Position numbers and translations under genes: made by a program. Below the pieces are notes generated by a model. The model saw only the letters and a program-made list of their open reading frames with translations, did no database searches and was not told the origin of the DNA. This document shows, in pieces, positions 1 to 11,891 of a DNA stretch of 64,000 bases (position 1 is the first letter of the stretch; each line of letters begins with the position of its first letter). This DNA comes from Romanomermis culicivorax (taxonomy: Eukaryota > Nematoda > Enoplea > Mermithida > Mermithidae), in the NCBI GenBank assembly GCA_963922205.1, contig CAWUHX010000047.1, forward strand, positions 62,001-126,000, in the 5' to 3' direction.

Positions 1-1371
1 GACCGATTGTGCGATGAACACGGCGTACCTATTCGCAACGTTAGAGCGTATCAGTTTTCACTGTTTCGCAGACGAAATGCCATCGATAAACAGTTGCGCA
101 CAATACAGGATTACCTGGACACGCATCCAGAAGATCCTAATTACGTGCCCCCATCCAAAAAACGCCGCGAATCACGAGAAGACACTCGTAGTAGAGAACG
201 AAAACAAACCGAATCACGGTCACGAGAACGACCCTCGCGGTCTATTGCTCGCAAAGAAAGCGACGATTATGACAGTCGAAAATATCGGCATGGTGAATAC
301 GCGTCGAACGAGCGTCCTAGAAAATTTCACCGAGACCGCGATTATAGACGAGAACATCCTAGCGAATCGAAAGATCGACAAAAAAGAATCGAATGGGCTA
401 GCGCCTTGAAACGCGATCAATTGAAAAAAGAACAGTTAGAGAGCCAACAGCCTCCGACGGCTGGCTCCGAACCAATGATCGAGGAACCAACAACGTCGCA
501 ACAAGCGGAAGCGGCTAGCGAACAACAAAAGTCGCAAAGAACCGTTCGAGAATACAAAGTTGCGCATCGACGACACGGTAGACAGCGTACACCGCCGGAA
601 GAACGGTACCCTAGCGTACCTACAGCACCTATTACGGCTCAAATCCAACCGAGAACGACCGATGACGTAATTATCATTAATTACTTCAATCGTGCTCATT
701 TGGATTTTGATCCCCTAATTCTACGTCAAGCCACCGCGGCTTCGCAACAAATAGCACAGGACTTTCCTGACTATTTTCAAGCGCGATATTTGCGACGAGA
801 TCCGCATTGCACAGAAGAACTCACTGCAGTTCTTCTGAGTTGGATGTGCGATTACTATAAGTACTACGGCGCTGAAAACGCAATCGTAATAACACAGCTC
901 ACGCTGTTCCTCTTCCACGCCAGGCAAGCCTACGACTACAAAACTACCGATAATTCGTACTCGATGGCTCTGCGCTACATCTTGCAATGTCTCACCGACA
1001 CGCGAGCCCCGAACTATCCGGCAACTGAAGAAAGAAAGAGTATCATTCGAGACATACATCGCGAGTATCAAATCGAAATGGACAAGCGAGCCGAAGAAAA
1101 GAAAAAGAGAGACGCCCAAGCCATGGCAAAAGCGGCCGTACCGCCAAAATACCAAATGACACCGGCTCCGATCATCACTATGGCAACGACAGCGACAACT
1201 CAACCGTCGATGGTTGGAGTGCGAACCTCACTTGGAGCCGCGCAGCGAGCTTTGGCCCCGCGAGCACCGACCACGAGCCAATCGATACAGATGCCCCAGC
1301 CGGGTATCCTGAAAGCGGGCAAAACCCCGGTCAAAGTTTTGCCTAAAGGTCGCGGATTTCCGCCGAAATGA
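1..1371 (+). CDS. SR-rich ORF of mermithid LTR element, 5'-truncated by the window edge
   Basis: The frame is open from the first base with no stop until the TGA at 1369-1371, giving at least 454 residues; the true start is probably outside the window. Seen in order: a basic motif DEHGVPIRNVRAYQFSLFRR (residues 3-22), a very Arg/Ser/Glu-rich charged linker to about residue 200, a predicted helical block around 215-350 containing TAVLLSWM and LTLFLFHAR, and a basic, low-complexity tail. The right-end element has the counterparts DxHGxPIRxxRxYxxSLxR, TALILRWV and LALFLYEAR in the same order, so the two are homologous. I recognise no enzyme motif. The RS-like linker suggests RNA binding (inference). 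It sits 330 bp upstream of a polypurine tract and LTR. It is intact, unlike the right copy. Confidence 0.75.
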   Translation, partial: DRLCDEHGVPIRNVRAYQFSLFRRRNAIDKQLRTIQDYLDTHPEDPNYVPPSKKRRESREDTRSRERKQTESRSRERPSRSIARKESDDYDSRKYRHGEYASNERPRKFHRDRDYRREHPSESKDRQKRIEWASALKRDQLKKEQLESQQPPTAGSEPMIEEPTTSQQAEAASEQQKSQRTVREYKVAHRRHGRQRTPPEERYPSVPTAPITAQIQPRTTDDVIIINYFNRAHLDFDPLILRQATAASQQIAQDFPDYFQARYLRRDPHCTEELTAVLLSWMCDYYKYYGAENAIVITQLTLFLFHARQAYDYKTTDNSYSMALRYILQCLTDTRAPNYPATEERKSIIRDIHREYQIEMDKRAEEKKKRDAQAMAKAAVPPKYQMTPAPIITMATTATTQPSMVGVRTSLGAAQRALAPRAPTTSQSIQMPQPGILKAGKTPVKVLPKGRGFPPK

Positions 1372-1569
1372 GTCGAAAGGGATAAGTATCACGATGCTAA
1401 CGCATCTCATTTCCTTTTACTAGTTTATTCTTTTCCACTAGAATCTTTCTTTGAAATCTCTAAAAAATTTTAAATTCTCGGTGCTAAATACTAGTTTTCA
1501 TTTGCTCATCACTTTGTGCTGTAACATTTTTTGTGATAACATCGTTTAAATTTTCTTTGTTTGTGTAGT

Positions 1570-1695
1570 ATGTGCCGCAGAGTAGAGAAACGAACAAATC
1601 GTCGAAAGAAAACTTGCCCAAAACGAGCTAAACGCTCTCATTCGATCAATACGCAAATTCACCACGACACGTCGAAATCGCTTGAGGCGATTTAG
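1570..1695 (+). CDS. Short basic ORF between the main ORF and the polypurine tract
   Basis: A 41-codon frame starts at ATG 1570 and ends at TAG 1693-1695, five bases before the polypurine tract. The product is strikingly basic at its N-terminus (MCRRVEKRTNRRKKTCPKRA). A short intron-like gap with a TTTGTTTGTGTAG acceptor lies just upstream, so it could be a final exon of the main ORF rather than a separate gene. It may equally be chance. No homologue is recognised. Confidence 0.3.
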   Translation: MCRRVEKRTNRRKKTCPKRAKRSHSINTQIHHDTSKSLEAI

Positions 1696-1699
1696 ATCG

Positions 1700-1712
1700 A
1701 AAGGGGGAGGAG
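1700..1712 (+). promoter_or_regulatory. Polypurine tract
   Basis: AAAGGGGGAGGAG directly precedes TGTTGTGG. Such a tract normally primes plus-strand DNA synthesis in LTR retrotransposons and abuts the 3' LTR. The right-end element shows the same arrangement. Confidence 0.6.
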
Positions 1713-2315
1713 TGTTGTGGAGCAATTTGACGTATTTGTAAAGCTCGTGTCGTTTGCGAGAAAGATCAGCAAGTTTGATTTGGAAAGATCGTGACGAGAC
1801 CACCGAAGAGGCGTGGCTACAATGTGAAGAAATTATGAAAGTGTTCTTTCATTAGTTTGCGTTGTACTGTAGCCGAAAGGTTGTGTTTTTTGGTGTTTGT
1901 CTGGAGAGTGTGTGGCGGCTTTGTACATTAGTAAATTGTGAAAAGTCTGTTCTAAGTTGAGTCAAACTATTTGGAAAATAGTTTGAGTGAGCGAGTAAAA
2001 CTCCTAAGCGGTTAAGAATTTACGGCGCGAGTTCCGGCATCCGAAAACCTTTGGCGACCTGAGCGAAGATCCCTGGATAAAATTGACACAGCGCTCTCTA
2101 CGAGCCCGTCAATCTCCTGCGTTCGACTATCGTTGCGTTGATTCCGTAAAACACTCCAAGTGTTTCGTCTACAGCGTTCCGCACGCTCTTCCACGTTCTG
2201 TACGTCTCTTCTAAAACGCGCGATAAATCGTCGAGCTACACAGCTAAATTCTCATCTGCGTTCCGTCGTCTATCATCTCTAATTTCTCACGCACGACATT
2301 AATTCCGTCAAAAAC
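1713..2315 (+). repeat. Putative 3' LTR (right limit uncertain)
   Basis: Starts TGTTGT immediately after the polypurine tract. A plausible end is AAAACA at about 2315, which gives about 600 bp; the better-defined right-end LTR is 551 bp. A frame open from 2008 to 2214 without an ATG lies inside and is probably incidental. No second LTR is in the window to compare with, so the right end is an estimate. Confidence 0.4.
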
Positions 2316-2374
2316 AGCCTTTCGTGGAAAAAAATTTTGGGCTGTTCTGCTATTGGTTTAAAATCTGAAGTGGA

Positions 2375-2570
2375 AACAGAGTTTTTTGTGCCAGAAACAT
2401 GAATTTAGGCGCGCACAAAATTGGAATGGCACACCAAATTTTGACCGTTTGTGCCAATTGGCATAAATTTTTTGACTTTTAAGGCTAATTTCCTTGATTT
2501 TCAGTAATTTTAAGGGCTGAAAAAGCAAAATTGTGTTGGCGCCCCTTGGCACCTAGTCAATCCGCATATA
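2375..2570 (+). repeat. Interspersed repeat family D (TTGGCACA motifs)
   Basis: Contains repeated GTGCCA/TGGCACA words, then AAGGGCTGAAAA and a GC palindrome remnant near 2540 (TTGGCGCC). Matching copies lie at 28830-29025 (same orientation), 9003-9190 (inverted) and as a fragment at 15247-15325. There is no coding content. Confidence 0.6.
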
Positions 2571-5194
2571 ATATCACCCTTATTTAGCCTGAACACAAGG
2601 ACATTTTTCTCAAATAGTATGTTCATATTACTGCTGCAAAATTATGGGTTGACTAAAATATGAATAGAAATTTTAAACTCTCCCCTCTCCCTTTATTGAG
2701 TGAGATTTGCAATTGGAAAAAGAAATTCTTATTCTTGATGCTTCATTCAAATAGAAAAATTAACATTCTTGGTACGATTTTTCGGTCGAGAGTTTATGCA
2801 ACATTTGGCTTCATATTCTTCTGATTTCCAAAGCACGGTTCTACCCAGCAAGAAAATTTTTCCTTATTTTCCTCAGGTCGTTTACATTCCTAAATTCTTA
2901 GAGTTGCTCATTCATCAAAAATGAGGAAAAAATGAAAATTTTTGATTTTAATGTAACAGTTAAAATATTGAAATTATTTTTCAAATAATCCAAAAGCACA
3001 CAATGCCTTTGAATTATATAAAGAAATCATTAATTAAAGTCGGGGAGGACTAGAAGATATTTTTTTGAATCGTAAACTGTTGTCTCAGACTGTTTTTTAC
3101 AGTTGGGCCTTCCATGACATTATTGAAATGTCAGCCATAAACTTTGTGGCCATTTTCAATAACATTTTTAACAATTAATTTTTAAAACCATCGGCGTTTT
3201 TTATTTTCTGCTCTGTATCGGCGTTTTTTGTGCACAGACAAAAATTTAGTAATTTACGTTATGAAAAACTACATTAATCACACTGAATAAAAGTAATAAT
3301 CACGCTCACATTATTTCTCGAAGAATATGACAAGAAAAACTGTCCGAGAAATGCTCTAGGATCCAAAAGAAATTCTAGTCATTTTGAAAAAAACTTTAAC
3401 GGTTGTATTATTTGGCGGAAAAAAGCACTGCTTCTGCCAAATGATCGTTATAATTTTGATCATCTAACTAAAACCTACTATTATTCCATGTTCTGATAGT
3501 TGATCTTCATACCTACCCTCCCCCATTTTGGTCGGACTGGGTAAAAATAGCTTGTTTGGAAAAATTTTCAGTTTTTTATTTTTTGGGAAAAATTGGTACC
3601 AACACCCACTTCACAGACTTCGGGTTTATCCCCCAAACTGGTTGGACCTCTTACAGGTATTTTGATCCCTTATATTTTGATTTGATATTATATGGAGGTT
3701 CTTATTACCCCCTTGACAAACTATGAGAAAAATGCACTCACCAACTTTTCAAACGTCTTCAAATGTTTAGTTCCTTTTTTGACATGATTTGAATTCAGAA
3801 ACTTCGTTAAGTAATCTTTAGAAATTTTTACTCTTCCTGACTCATACCTTTTTCAATCAAACTCATAAAGGTACATGAATACAATTTTTAAAATTTTCAA
3901 TATAATGGATGTACGAGTTATCGTTTGTGGTTATTTCATCGTTAGTTGTTATTTTGTATGTTGAGAGTACATTTGTCATCAGTAATTTGATTATTTGTCC
4001 TGCGCTATTAATCCGTATTGATGTTTGTAGTTTTTGCTTTGACTTTCTCATGGGCTTCTTCATAGTCTTGCACACATCGAAACGCTGTTTTCTTCATGAT
4101 AATAATCAGCGATAGATGTGTTCTTGATTATAGAGATTGAACCAAAAGTTCATTTATCATTCATTGTTATATGTAGCTTGTATCGACCTTTTTGTTTCTA
4201 ACTTATCGCTTTCACCGAATCGAATCTTCTGCTCCGAATGGATTTTTTGTTGCAGAGTGCAACCTTCGTTTTGGTTACGTTATGGATTTCCTATTCGGAA
4301 ATTCATTGTCATGCATTTTAAAATGAAAAATCCTGAAAAAATTCTGGCGGCTAGCACTGGATTTTAAATGATTTCTAGTTCACAGTTGAAAAATTTCGTT
4401 CTATCTTATGGTTACAGCTTTTAAACATTAATACATCATAGATAAATGTTTGCACTTGTATTTCTTGACATAATTGAATAGAATTGAGATTTTTCTTTAT
4501 CCTTTTGTTAAATTTTGTTTGCAGTATTTAAATATTTTTGTGTTTCATGAACATAACTTTTTCCCATTTGGAATATGATTCAGGCATTATCAGTGTGGGA
4601 GAATGACAAATAATATTTCCATTCGAGGAATGAAAAACATCGGTTGAGTGCCTAACTTTAATATATTGCACCATGGTGAAGTCACTGAATTCCCTGAATA
4701 AGTAATTCTTTTATCCAGGAAATTAATGTTCAAAAAATTCATTTCCCTACATTTTAGAATATTAAAATTTTGAAATTTTTCTGGCTCCAAGCGCCGGAAT
4801 AAACAATTTTCAACTAAAAGATGGAATATCTGCTGCTGAATTCTTTGCCACTTCCATTCTCATGCATTATATAAATCACACGATTCCTACACAACCTGGG
4901 AAACTCAGGGGACTTTTTTCAGCATTTGGGAAACCTGATTAACCTGGGAAACTCGGGGGATTTTTTTCTTGGGCCGCATGTTCATACAAAAGGCCCAGCG
5001 CTTGGTGCATAATGCATAATGGTGCATAACTACATAATGTCGGAGGGCGGTTTGTTAAAAATATTTATTTTTGATTTTTTCGTTTGAGTTTTATAACTTT
5101 GCTGCTTATAAATTGTTGAACAGCAGTTAAAAAAACTTGATTAAAACGTTAATAATAATTAACGATCGGTAATAAAAAAGATCCGTAATCTGCA
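2571..5194. other. Gene-free AT-rich stretch
   Basis: I see no exon-like frames. A degenerate family-A end (GGTTGGACCTCTTACAGGTAT) lies near 3640-3660. The rest is unassigned AT-rich sequence. Confidence 0.5.
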
Positions 5195-5515
5195 GTTTCA
5201 GCAGAATGTGCTGAAAAATTAATTTTCCGACATTTTAGAGACCTCGAAATCAAAATTTTTCGGCGCTAGGCACCGAACAATGTACTCTAGCCAGACTTTT
5301 GATTTCTTGCCCAAAACTCAAGAAATTCAATTTAAAAGTCAGGAACTGATACGAAGTGAATCAAATACAAGGAAAGTAACTTTTGATCATTTTTCTAATG
5401 AAATTAAGCAAATTATTAATTTTAGAGTGAGCAACTAAAAATTAATCTGTGTAACCAAACTCCTCCCCAAGTTACAGATCAACCTGGTTTGTGCGAAAAA
5501 ATCTTGATGATTAAT
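5195..5515 (+). repeat. Interspersed repeat family F
   Basis: About 320 bp with a degraded palindrome (TCGGCGCTAGGCACCGA near 5263), then TTAGAGTGAGCAACTAAAAA and a paired AAGTTACAGAT/CAACCTGG segment. Related copies occur at 7385-7690, 28370-28700, 44085-44385, and inverted at 15525-15655 and 46080-46390. Confidence 0.6.
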
Positions 5516-5682
5516 TGTAATAATGACTGATCTAATTTGTGAGCCTTGTTATTATGTGTTTGATTAAGAATGTATTCAAAATTATTCATCTGCTTTGCAT
5601 GCTTTACCTGTGATTTTGGAGTGTTTTTGACTAAATTTTTTGCAAAAAACTTTTTTTTTACTACCACGTTTATTTACGAACT

Positions 5683-5783
5683 TTTTAGTTTTGGCTTGTT
5701 GAAATTCCTATTGGCCTGTAAAATTTTGACCTTAGGAGCCAAATGGCCTGTCGAGAAAAAACCAAAAAAAACCCTGCAATACA
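5683..5783 (-). repeat. Repeat family G fragment (AGGCCA/CAAGCC words)
   Basis: On the minus strand, AGGGTTTTTTTTGG is followed by CAGGCCA and CAACAAGCC-type words. Similar fragments are at 18168-18258 and 45091-45190. Confidence 0.4.
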
Positions 5784-5959
5784 CACTCAAAAAGTGTATA
5801 GTGTAAACAACGAAAATTGTGTCCCAATGGTGTATGTCAGAAAACTGGGAAGTTATTTATGGATACCTGAGAAACCTCGGAAATTCAGGGGACTTTTTTT
5901 GCCAGTAGTGTAGGAACCCTGAAATCATCCAAAACACTCTTTTAATCAGTGATGTTCGT

Positions 5960-7272
5960 CAGATATCCAGGTTTTCCGATATTCATATATGAAAAAATAT
6001 CCAGACATCCGAAATTTTCATGAAAACTTCTAATATAAATGGCAAATAAAAATAGCAAAGTTAGAGCAATGAATAGATTGAATAGATTTATTGAAGAGAC
6101 GATAGTGAAATCAAATCAAATCAATTTTCAGATGACATAAATGCAATGTGATCAACTAAAAAGCTGACAACTAATGATAAACATGCCATGCCTTTATTGA
6201 CAGAATTGCAGTTTTACTGTTTTTATTTTCGGTTTATAGTCGTTTTTGACATTTCTGCTTGTTTCTCGGTTTTTTATTCTGATTTCCTTCATTTGAATAC
6301 ATTAAGAGTACCATTGCTCAAGTGTGCAATTTTTAAATTAATATTTCTACCATCGCATGTGCGCCAAAGTAGATGCAAGACGCTAAGTAGGACAACAACT
6401 TGTGAAACAATCTACTGGACGTACCAAACACAGATACAATTTTTTGTTGTTTTTCACAAATGTAGAAGGAAAAGTCGGCCGCTGGGAAAAAAGGTGTCTC
6501 CTGGTGCGTTTTAGAAAGTCAAAATCTTTAAAGATTACAGCATTGCGTGCTAGTTTCAGACATAGTTAACATTATTAATTTAAATTTGGCTTGAAGGCGA
6601 CTCTCAGAAATTCAATTACCATTTTTCAATCAATAACAGTCACTAATCGTTGATATTCAACGTTTAGTATTTGATTCTGACTTCTCTGATGATTTTATTC
6701 GTACTTATTTTCCACTTGATGGTTCTTAAAGTAAGGCAACTTGAAATAAAGAAATTTTTAATATTTATCGTCATCAATCATGATATCAAAAGAATTCAGA
6801 AGCTTAGTTTTCATAAACTTTGAAAACAGACGACACAAGTTGATTTTGTCACATATGACCAGATATGTAAGAGGTTTGACCAGTTGGGGGGCATACCTGT
6901 AAGACCTCCGACCAGTTGGGGGGGGGGGTAGGAAAAAGTCGAAATTTTTCCCAAAAAAGGCCAAAAAACATACACTTTTTTGAAAAAAAATTTTTTTTCC
7001 AAACTGGGGGGGGGTGTTGGGGGGGGAAATGATTTTGGGTACAGGGTTGGCCAAGTTGGGGGGGTCCCCCCCCCCAAGTGCAGGTATGTTGGGGGGGGGT
7101 CGGAATAAGTCGAAATTTTTCCCAAAAAAGGCGCTTTTTGCCAATTTTTTATAATTTTTTCAAGTCTGTGGGGGTTGGGCAAGTTGGGGGGCCCCCAACT
7201 CCCCCTCCCAATTACAGGTATGGATATCCGGATATCCATATATCCGATCTCTCCAAAAACCGGGATATCTGG
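5960..7272. mobile_element. Element with CAGATATCC inverted ends hosting two nested insertions
   Basis: Left end CAGATATCCAGGTTTTCC at 5960. The right end (7255-7272), read in reverse complement, gives CAGATATCCCGGTTTTTGG, a near-perfect terminal inverted repeat. Inside is an old family-A copy (about 6863-7222), itself split at its G-run by a younger family-A copy (6892-7088). No transposase frame is visible, so it is a non-autonomous element. Confidence 0.5.
6892..7088 (+). mobile_element. Family A element (CATACCTGTA ends), copy 1
   Basis: Starts CATACCTGTAAGACCTCCG and ends TGCAGGTATG. It is flanked by the 8-bp direct repeat TTGGGGGG on both sides, a target duplication of hAT type. Interior hallmarks are long G-runs, GTCGAAATTTTTCCC and CATACACTTTTTTG. 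At about 197 bp it is non-coding and depends on an outside transposase. It is inserted in the G-run of an older copy. Confidence 0.7.
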
Positions 7273-7384
7273 ATGTCAACAAATACTCGAGGATCATCAA
7301 TACTTTTGATGCCTTATTATGATGATCTACATGCTAACAAACAGTGATTGCGATTGACAACCTATAGTTGTAGTTGCTGAAGAA

Positions 7385-7690
7385 TAAGCTGAAAAATGCA
7401 TTTTCCGAAATTTTGAAAGCCTTGAAATAAAAATTTATAGGTAGTCTAGCCACATACTTTCCATTGCTTTCCTTAAAAGCTTATGAGATCCAGTTGGAAA
7501 AGTAGGACTGGCACGATTTGAAAAAAGTTTTGGAAAATTAACTTTTAATCGTTTTTTCTGATAAAAGTAAGTAAATTTATCAATTTTAGAGTGAGCAGAT
7601 GAAATTTTTGGCCAAAGTTGCAGATTCCTACCTTGCCTGTGCAAAAAAACAGATATAGTTTGTACTGTTATGATGTATACTTCCAACTAG
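7385..7690 (+). repeat. Interspersed repeat family F
   Basis: Carries TTTTAGAGTGAGCAGATG and CAAAGTTGCAGATT...CCTGTGCAAAAAA, matching the family F copies listed at 5195-5515. Confidence 0.5.
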
Positions 7691-7699
7691 AGTTGTAAA

Positions 7700-9002
7700 T
7701 ATTACCTACAAGATTTGAAGCGGATAGAAAATAATAATTCTACGGAAATGGGAGGATTGTATGGAAATTATTTTTGCTAGAATTTCGTGTCATATTGATC
7801 GACCAGTACGGAAAAAGAAAACCTTGGTTTTCACCCCTGATCAATTTTTCGGTTCATAAGAAAACATTTTGGACCGGAAACTGAGACATATTCTGGATTT
7901 TTCATCACCAGAAAAAACGAGTAGTTCTTGCTTCGGTTTATATGTTTTTCTGAACGAAAAATCTGGAATAGGGTTTTCTTTTGTAGCACAATGCTAATAA
8001 AGTTGGGCCTGTGCTAATGAAAGTTTTAGTCCTGCAAAGAGAAAGTAACACAAATCAGGGAATGTTAGTGGCTGTGCTGATGGGACTCTTGCTAAAAAAG
8101 AACCATGAGTAGGTACCATGAAGCCTGTCTAAATGAGCTAGATAATTAATAAATAGTATAACAACACTCATCTTTCAAAGTTTTGTGAATATGTCATGCT
8201 GAATATTTCTCGGAATTTCAGGCTTCGTTTTGTGCTTATATCGTGATGTCACAGCCTATGCTGACCAAAAATGTAGTTAATCAGTCGATATTTTCCCTGC
8301 TATTTTCGTCTTGAATATATGACCTGACTGAAAATTCAATTGATTCTGCCTTGCAAAAATTCCGTTTTATGCTTTGTGCTACGTTTATACATAATGTAAC
8401 ACAACGTTACAATTTTAAATACTAAAATTATTATGAATCGGTCTCTTCTTAGAATGAACTTTTAGAAAGTTTTATGTAAAAACCTTTGATAGAGTCATAA
8501 TTAAAGATACTTTTCATTGCACTAATTTACATAAAAATCATGCCTACCTTATTTTCATCTGACCACGTCAGTGGGATAAGAAAAACTGATGAAGAAAATG
8601 GTTCATACGATTCGAAAAAATAAGATGTTGCGAGAATTCAAATATTCCTACAGAATCAGTAAAGAAGTTTTATTTTTCTTCAATTTTCAGCAAGGAATTT
8701 CTTTCTAATAACAATGTAAATATTAAATTAAGGATGTCTATAATTGCTTTCTCCCAAAAAACCTAATTCGAAATTTGAGTAAATTCTTGGTCGAAAAATT
8801 GTGACAACAATGTTAATTTTTCTACTTGAATCAAATATCAAAATAAAATTTGCTGTTCCGTCAATGTCTCTGAATGAAAAGAGGAAGTTAAAAATTTCTA
8901 TTCATTCATCAGTCATTGACAGCGTAAAAGTTTGGTCCTATAATAGAAATACACCCTTCGAATAGAACCCACTCCGGTTTGAGGCAAAAAGAAGTAGTTT
9001 AC
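7700..9002. other. Gene-free AT-rich stretch
   Basis: I see no coding exons, RNA genes or clear repeats. Confidence 0.5.
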
Positions 9003-9190
9003 TCATTGATTCGGCGCCAAACCTTGAGAAAATTTTGATTTTTTAGCCCCTAAAATGTCTAAAAATCAAGACAATTTAGTCTCCGACCACTCGAAGAGTT
9101 AGTGCAAACTGGCGCAAACGCTCAGAATTTTTTGTGCCATTCCAAATTTTTGTGTGCCAAAAACTTGGCGCGAAAAACGCTGTAGGAAAC
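9003..9190 (-). repeat. Repeat family D, inverted copy
   Basis: TTCGGCGCCAAA at 9010 and the TGTGCCA words at 9130-9180 match family D in reverse orientation. Confidence 0.5.
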
Positions 9191-9952
9191 TTACCTCCAC
9201 TTACCACCAGGATGAGAGTAAATTAATATGATTTATAAATCACAGACCATAAATTTAATAACATAAGCATCGTTATTGAAGAATAATCTAGCCAACTGAA
9301 GTCGCAAACACTGATTGGCTGAATTTTTCAAAGTGCTTTGTGCAAAACAGCCAAAAAGTGATCACAACCACATTTGCTGATAATGATGCTGGGTGAAGCT
9401 GCGTACTAATATTTAAGATAATTCGTTCCGCTTTTCCATGCATATCAATCGTTTATTGCTAGAATCACTCATTGTTCAAGAGGGCTTTATAACATATTCG
9501 CCCAAAACACTAACTCAAAAATTTTTGAAGAAAAACAGAAAAATTTAAAATTCAGTTGATAATTTGACGATTTCCATCCAACAAACAGAGTTAGTTTGAA
9601 CTTCAAAATAATAAAAGCGCGTAGCATAGAAATAAAGAATGTGCGATTGGAAAAAAGGTCAAGACACAGAAATGGTTGTTGAAAAGGATTAACGCCAATC
9701 ATCAATTTTTCTACAGTAGGCTATGATCGAGCAAAAAAGTTTCATTGAGACGCAGATCATGCTTCTGTGTCACATGGAAAAGACTCTAACGTCCTGGGGA
9801 AATTCAGAGAAAATGCGTAGGACAATCGATAGCCCTTCAAAAACTATATATTCAGTAATTTTTTTAGAAAATTTGTCCTACTGGTTATCACGAAATTTCT
9901 AATAGAAAATTGTTATATGTTTTCTATAGGCATGAGTCATGCCCAGTGATGG

Positions 9953-10559
9953 CTGTTTTGTGCACAGTGTAGGAATGCCGTGAATATGGGCGATAATACA
10001 CGAATGATCGATGGTCGCTTGAACGTCGAATAACAAAACGGGACGGTGCAGTTGCTTGCAAATAAAATATATGACACGGTTTAATTGCTTTCGAAGATGG
10101 TTGCTTGCAAATAAAAACGAACGGTCGCGGATCAAAATTCACAAAATAATGACTAACTAAATCACGCTTTGCTTCTTTTATACGACGTTTTTGGCCACTC
10201 CCTGGGCGCCACGGGAGGTCGAGCTTCTGTCCATCTTCTTCCGCCAATCGCTGCTTCCTGCTACAGTTTCTATGCTTTCTTAGTTACGCCTTTCTAATGG
10301 TTTTCTGGTACTGTATGCTTTCCATGCTTCGCCTGCTTTCTACGGTGGGCTTGGCCACACCTCTGTGCTTCTGTGCATGCTTCCTGTATCAGTTTCTCTG
10401 TATACACATGTTTTGTGGGGCCGCCGCTACCGTTACACTTGAGACTACTGTCTGGCGGGGCTTCTATGTATTTTACTGTGTGCAGGTGTTGTTTACGAGT
10501 TTTATGGGGGATTACAGTAGCTGTGGAATGTGTAGTTTAGTGTAGGTTCTAGGGGAACA
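9953..10559 (-). repeat. Possible solo LTR with TATA box
   Basis: A relatively GC-rich island bounded by TGTTTTGTG at 9953 and GGGGAACA at 10559, so it has TG...CA ends and a length of 607 bp, close to the two LTRs at the window ends. The minus strand carries a TATA box (GTATAAAAGAAG, near 10180). I found no matching target duplication. It could instead be an unrelated promoter-like remnant. Confidence 0.3.
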
Positions 10560-11891
10560 GCTGCCGTTTGTGCAAATTAATTAGGGCGTCTTAATTGGGC
10601 TACCGGGGTGTGAACGGATCAAAATAAAGTACTTCACGTAATTTTGTAGGAATGTTTGGGTGTGAATCCCAGACACCCTTGAGACGATAAAATATGAAAA
10701 TGAAATAATATCTAATAAATGTCTATCACATACAGTATGCTACATATTTACAGTACTGCTTTAGCAGGTACATTACAACTTTAAAATTTTCAAAGTGTAA
10801 AATGCAAAATCAGAAAATCATTTTTATTGCACAGCAGGTCATTGTATCACATAAACGACCAATACTTCATGCTTTAGCCGATGCGTTCCAAGTCTCGTAA
10901 ATAGACAGAAAATGCACAAATTCGGACATTTAGCACAGGAAACTTTTCCTGATTTTTCAGTTTTGAAATTTATCAAGCTGTGATAGTTCCCCATAATGGA
11001 GGTTATCAGAAAATACGATTCTAAAATAGCGTCTGAAGTCCAAATGGTTCGGTACCCCAGCAGTACATGAATTTCCGTAATTTTTTATTACCAGGTAGAA
11101 GACATGGAAAACGATTTATCCTATATAGAAAATTTTGGTGCTTCTGACATTTAGCAGTAGATATAGTGATTTTTGATAAAAGAATGAACATTTTTGCTCT
11201 AAATTTGATGTTTTGAGCACAGTTGTACTCTTATAATCCACACTCATAAGTCCCACAGTAAACTCTAGCCCATTCACTCACCTAACATCGGGTAGATTTT
11301 ACAAAACACAATGTCTGACTCTGACGTACCAAAACCCGAACAAGATGAAAGAAATGTATGGCAAAAATCGAAAAAAATTTTAAATTGTTATACTGTAGCT
11401 ATACGAGTTTTGGATCGTTCCTAACGCATCAAGTTAAACCCAATATATGATTTCCAGGCAGGGTTTCTTTACTTATCACAACTATGTAAGTTGAATCCAA
11501 CCAGAAATCGTGTCTTAAAGATGCAATGAATAAAGTGGCCAAAACCAGTATGAAATCGCAAAAAATTTAAAATCAGAATGAACTTTTTTTGGAATCAATA
11601 GCTAGGTTTTGGCAAAAAATAGTCCTTTCTCAATTTGAGATGTTCAAGGAAAAATAAGGGCGACTAAAATATATAACAAGAAATATGTCAAATAGCATCA
11701 CTATTGATTTGACGAAGATTGTCAGTAGACTGTCCAAACTTATCGTGTAATCAAATCTCGACTCAGTTCCACAATATTTTTTATAGTACAATATTCCCCA
11801 GTTCGTTGTTTTGGGGACGCGCCCATCAAATGCAATAACACCGTTGCACTGATCAAAAATATACCAATATTATTAATTAAGTATTATAAAC
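10560..11891. other. Gene-free stretch downstream of the GPATCH11-like gene
   Basis: I see no exon-like frames or clear repeats; it probably includes the 3' UTR of the neighbouring minus-strand gene. Confidence 0.4.

Larger units (their letters stand above)
1..2315 (+). mobile_element. 3' part of an LTR retrotransposon (left copy)
   Basis: Three things line up on the plus strand: a long open reading frame, then a polypurine tract (AAAGGGGGAGGAG, 1700-1712), then a TG-starting sequence (TGTTGTGG at 1713) expected of an LTR. The 58962-64000 copy has the same order on the other strand, with a related ORF, the tract AAGGGGGG and an LTR starting TGTTGTAG. The element runs off the left edge, so pol and the 5' LTR are not visible. 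The right limit at 2315 is a guess based on an AAAACA end and an LTR length like that of the other copy. Whether the visible ORF is gag, or an extra ORF downstream of pol, cannot be decided here. Confidence 0.55.

Noticed and set aside
220..1410. Minus-strand frames opposite the left ORF
   Set aside because: Shadows of the 454-residue plus-strand frame, whose homology to the right element fixes the coding strand.
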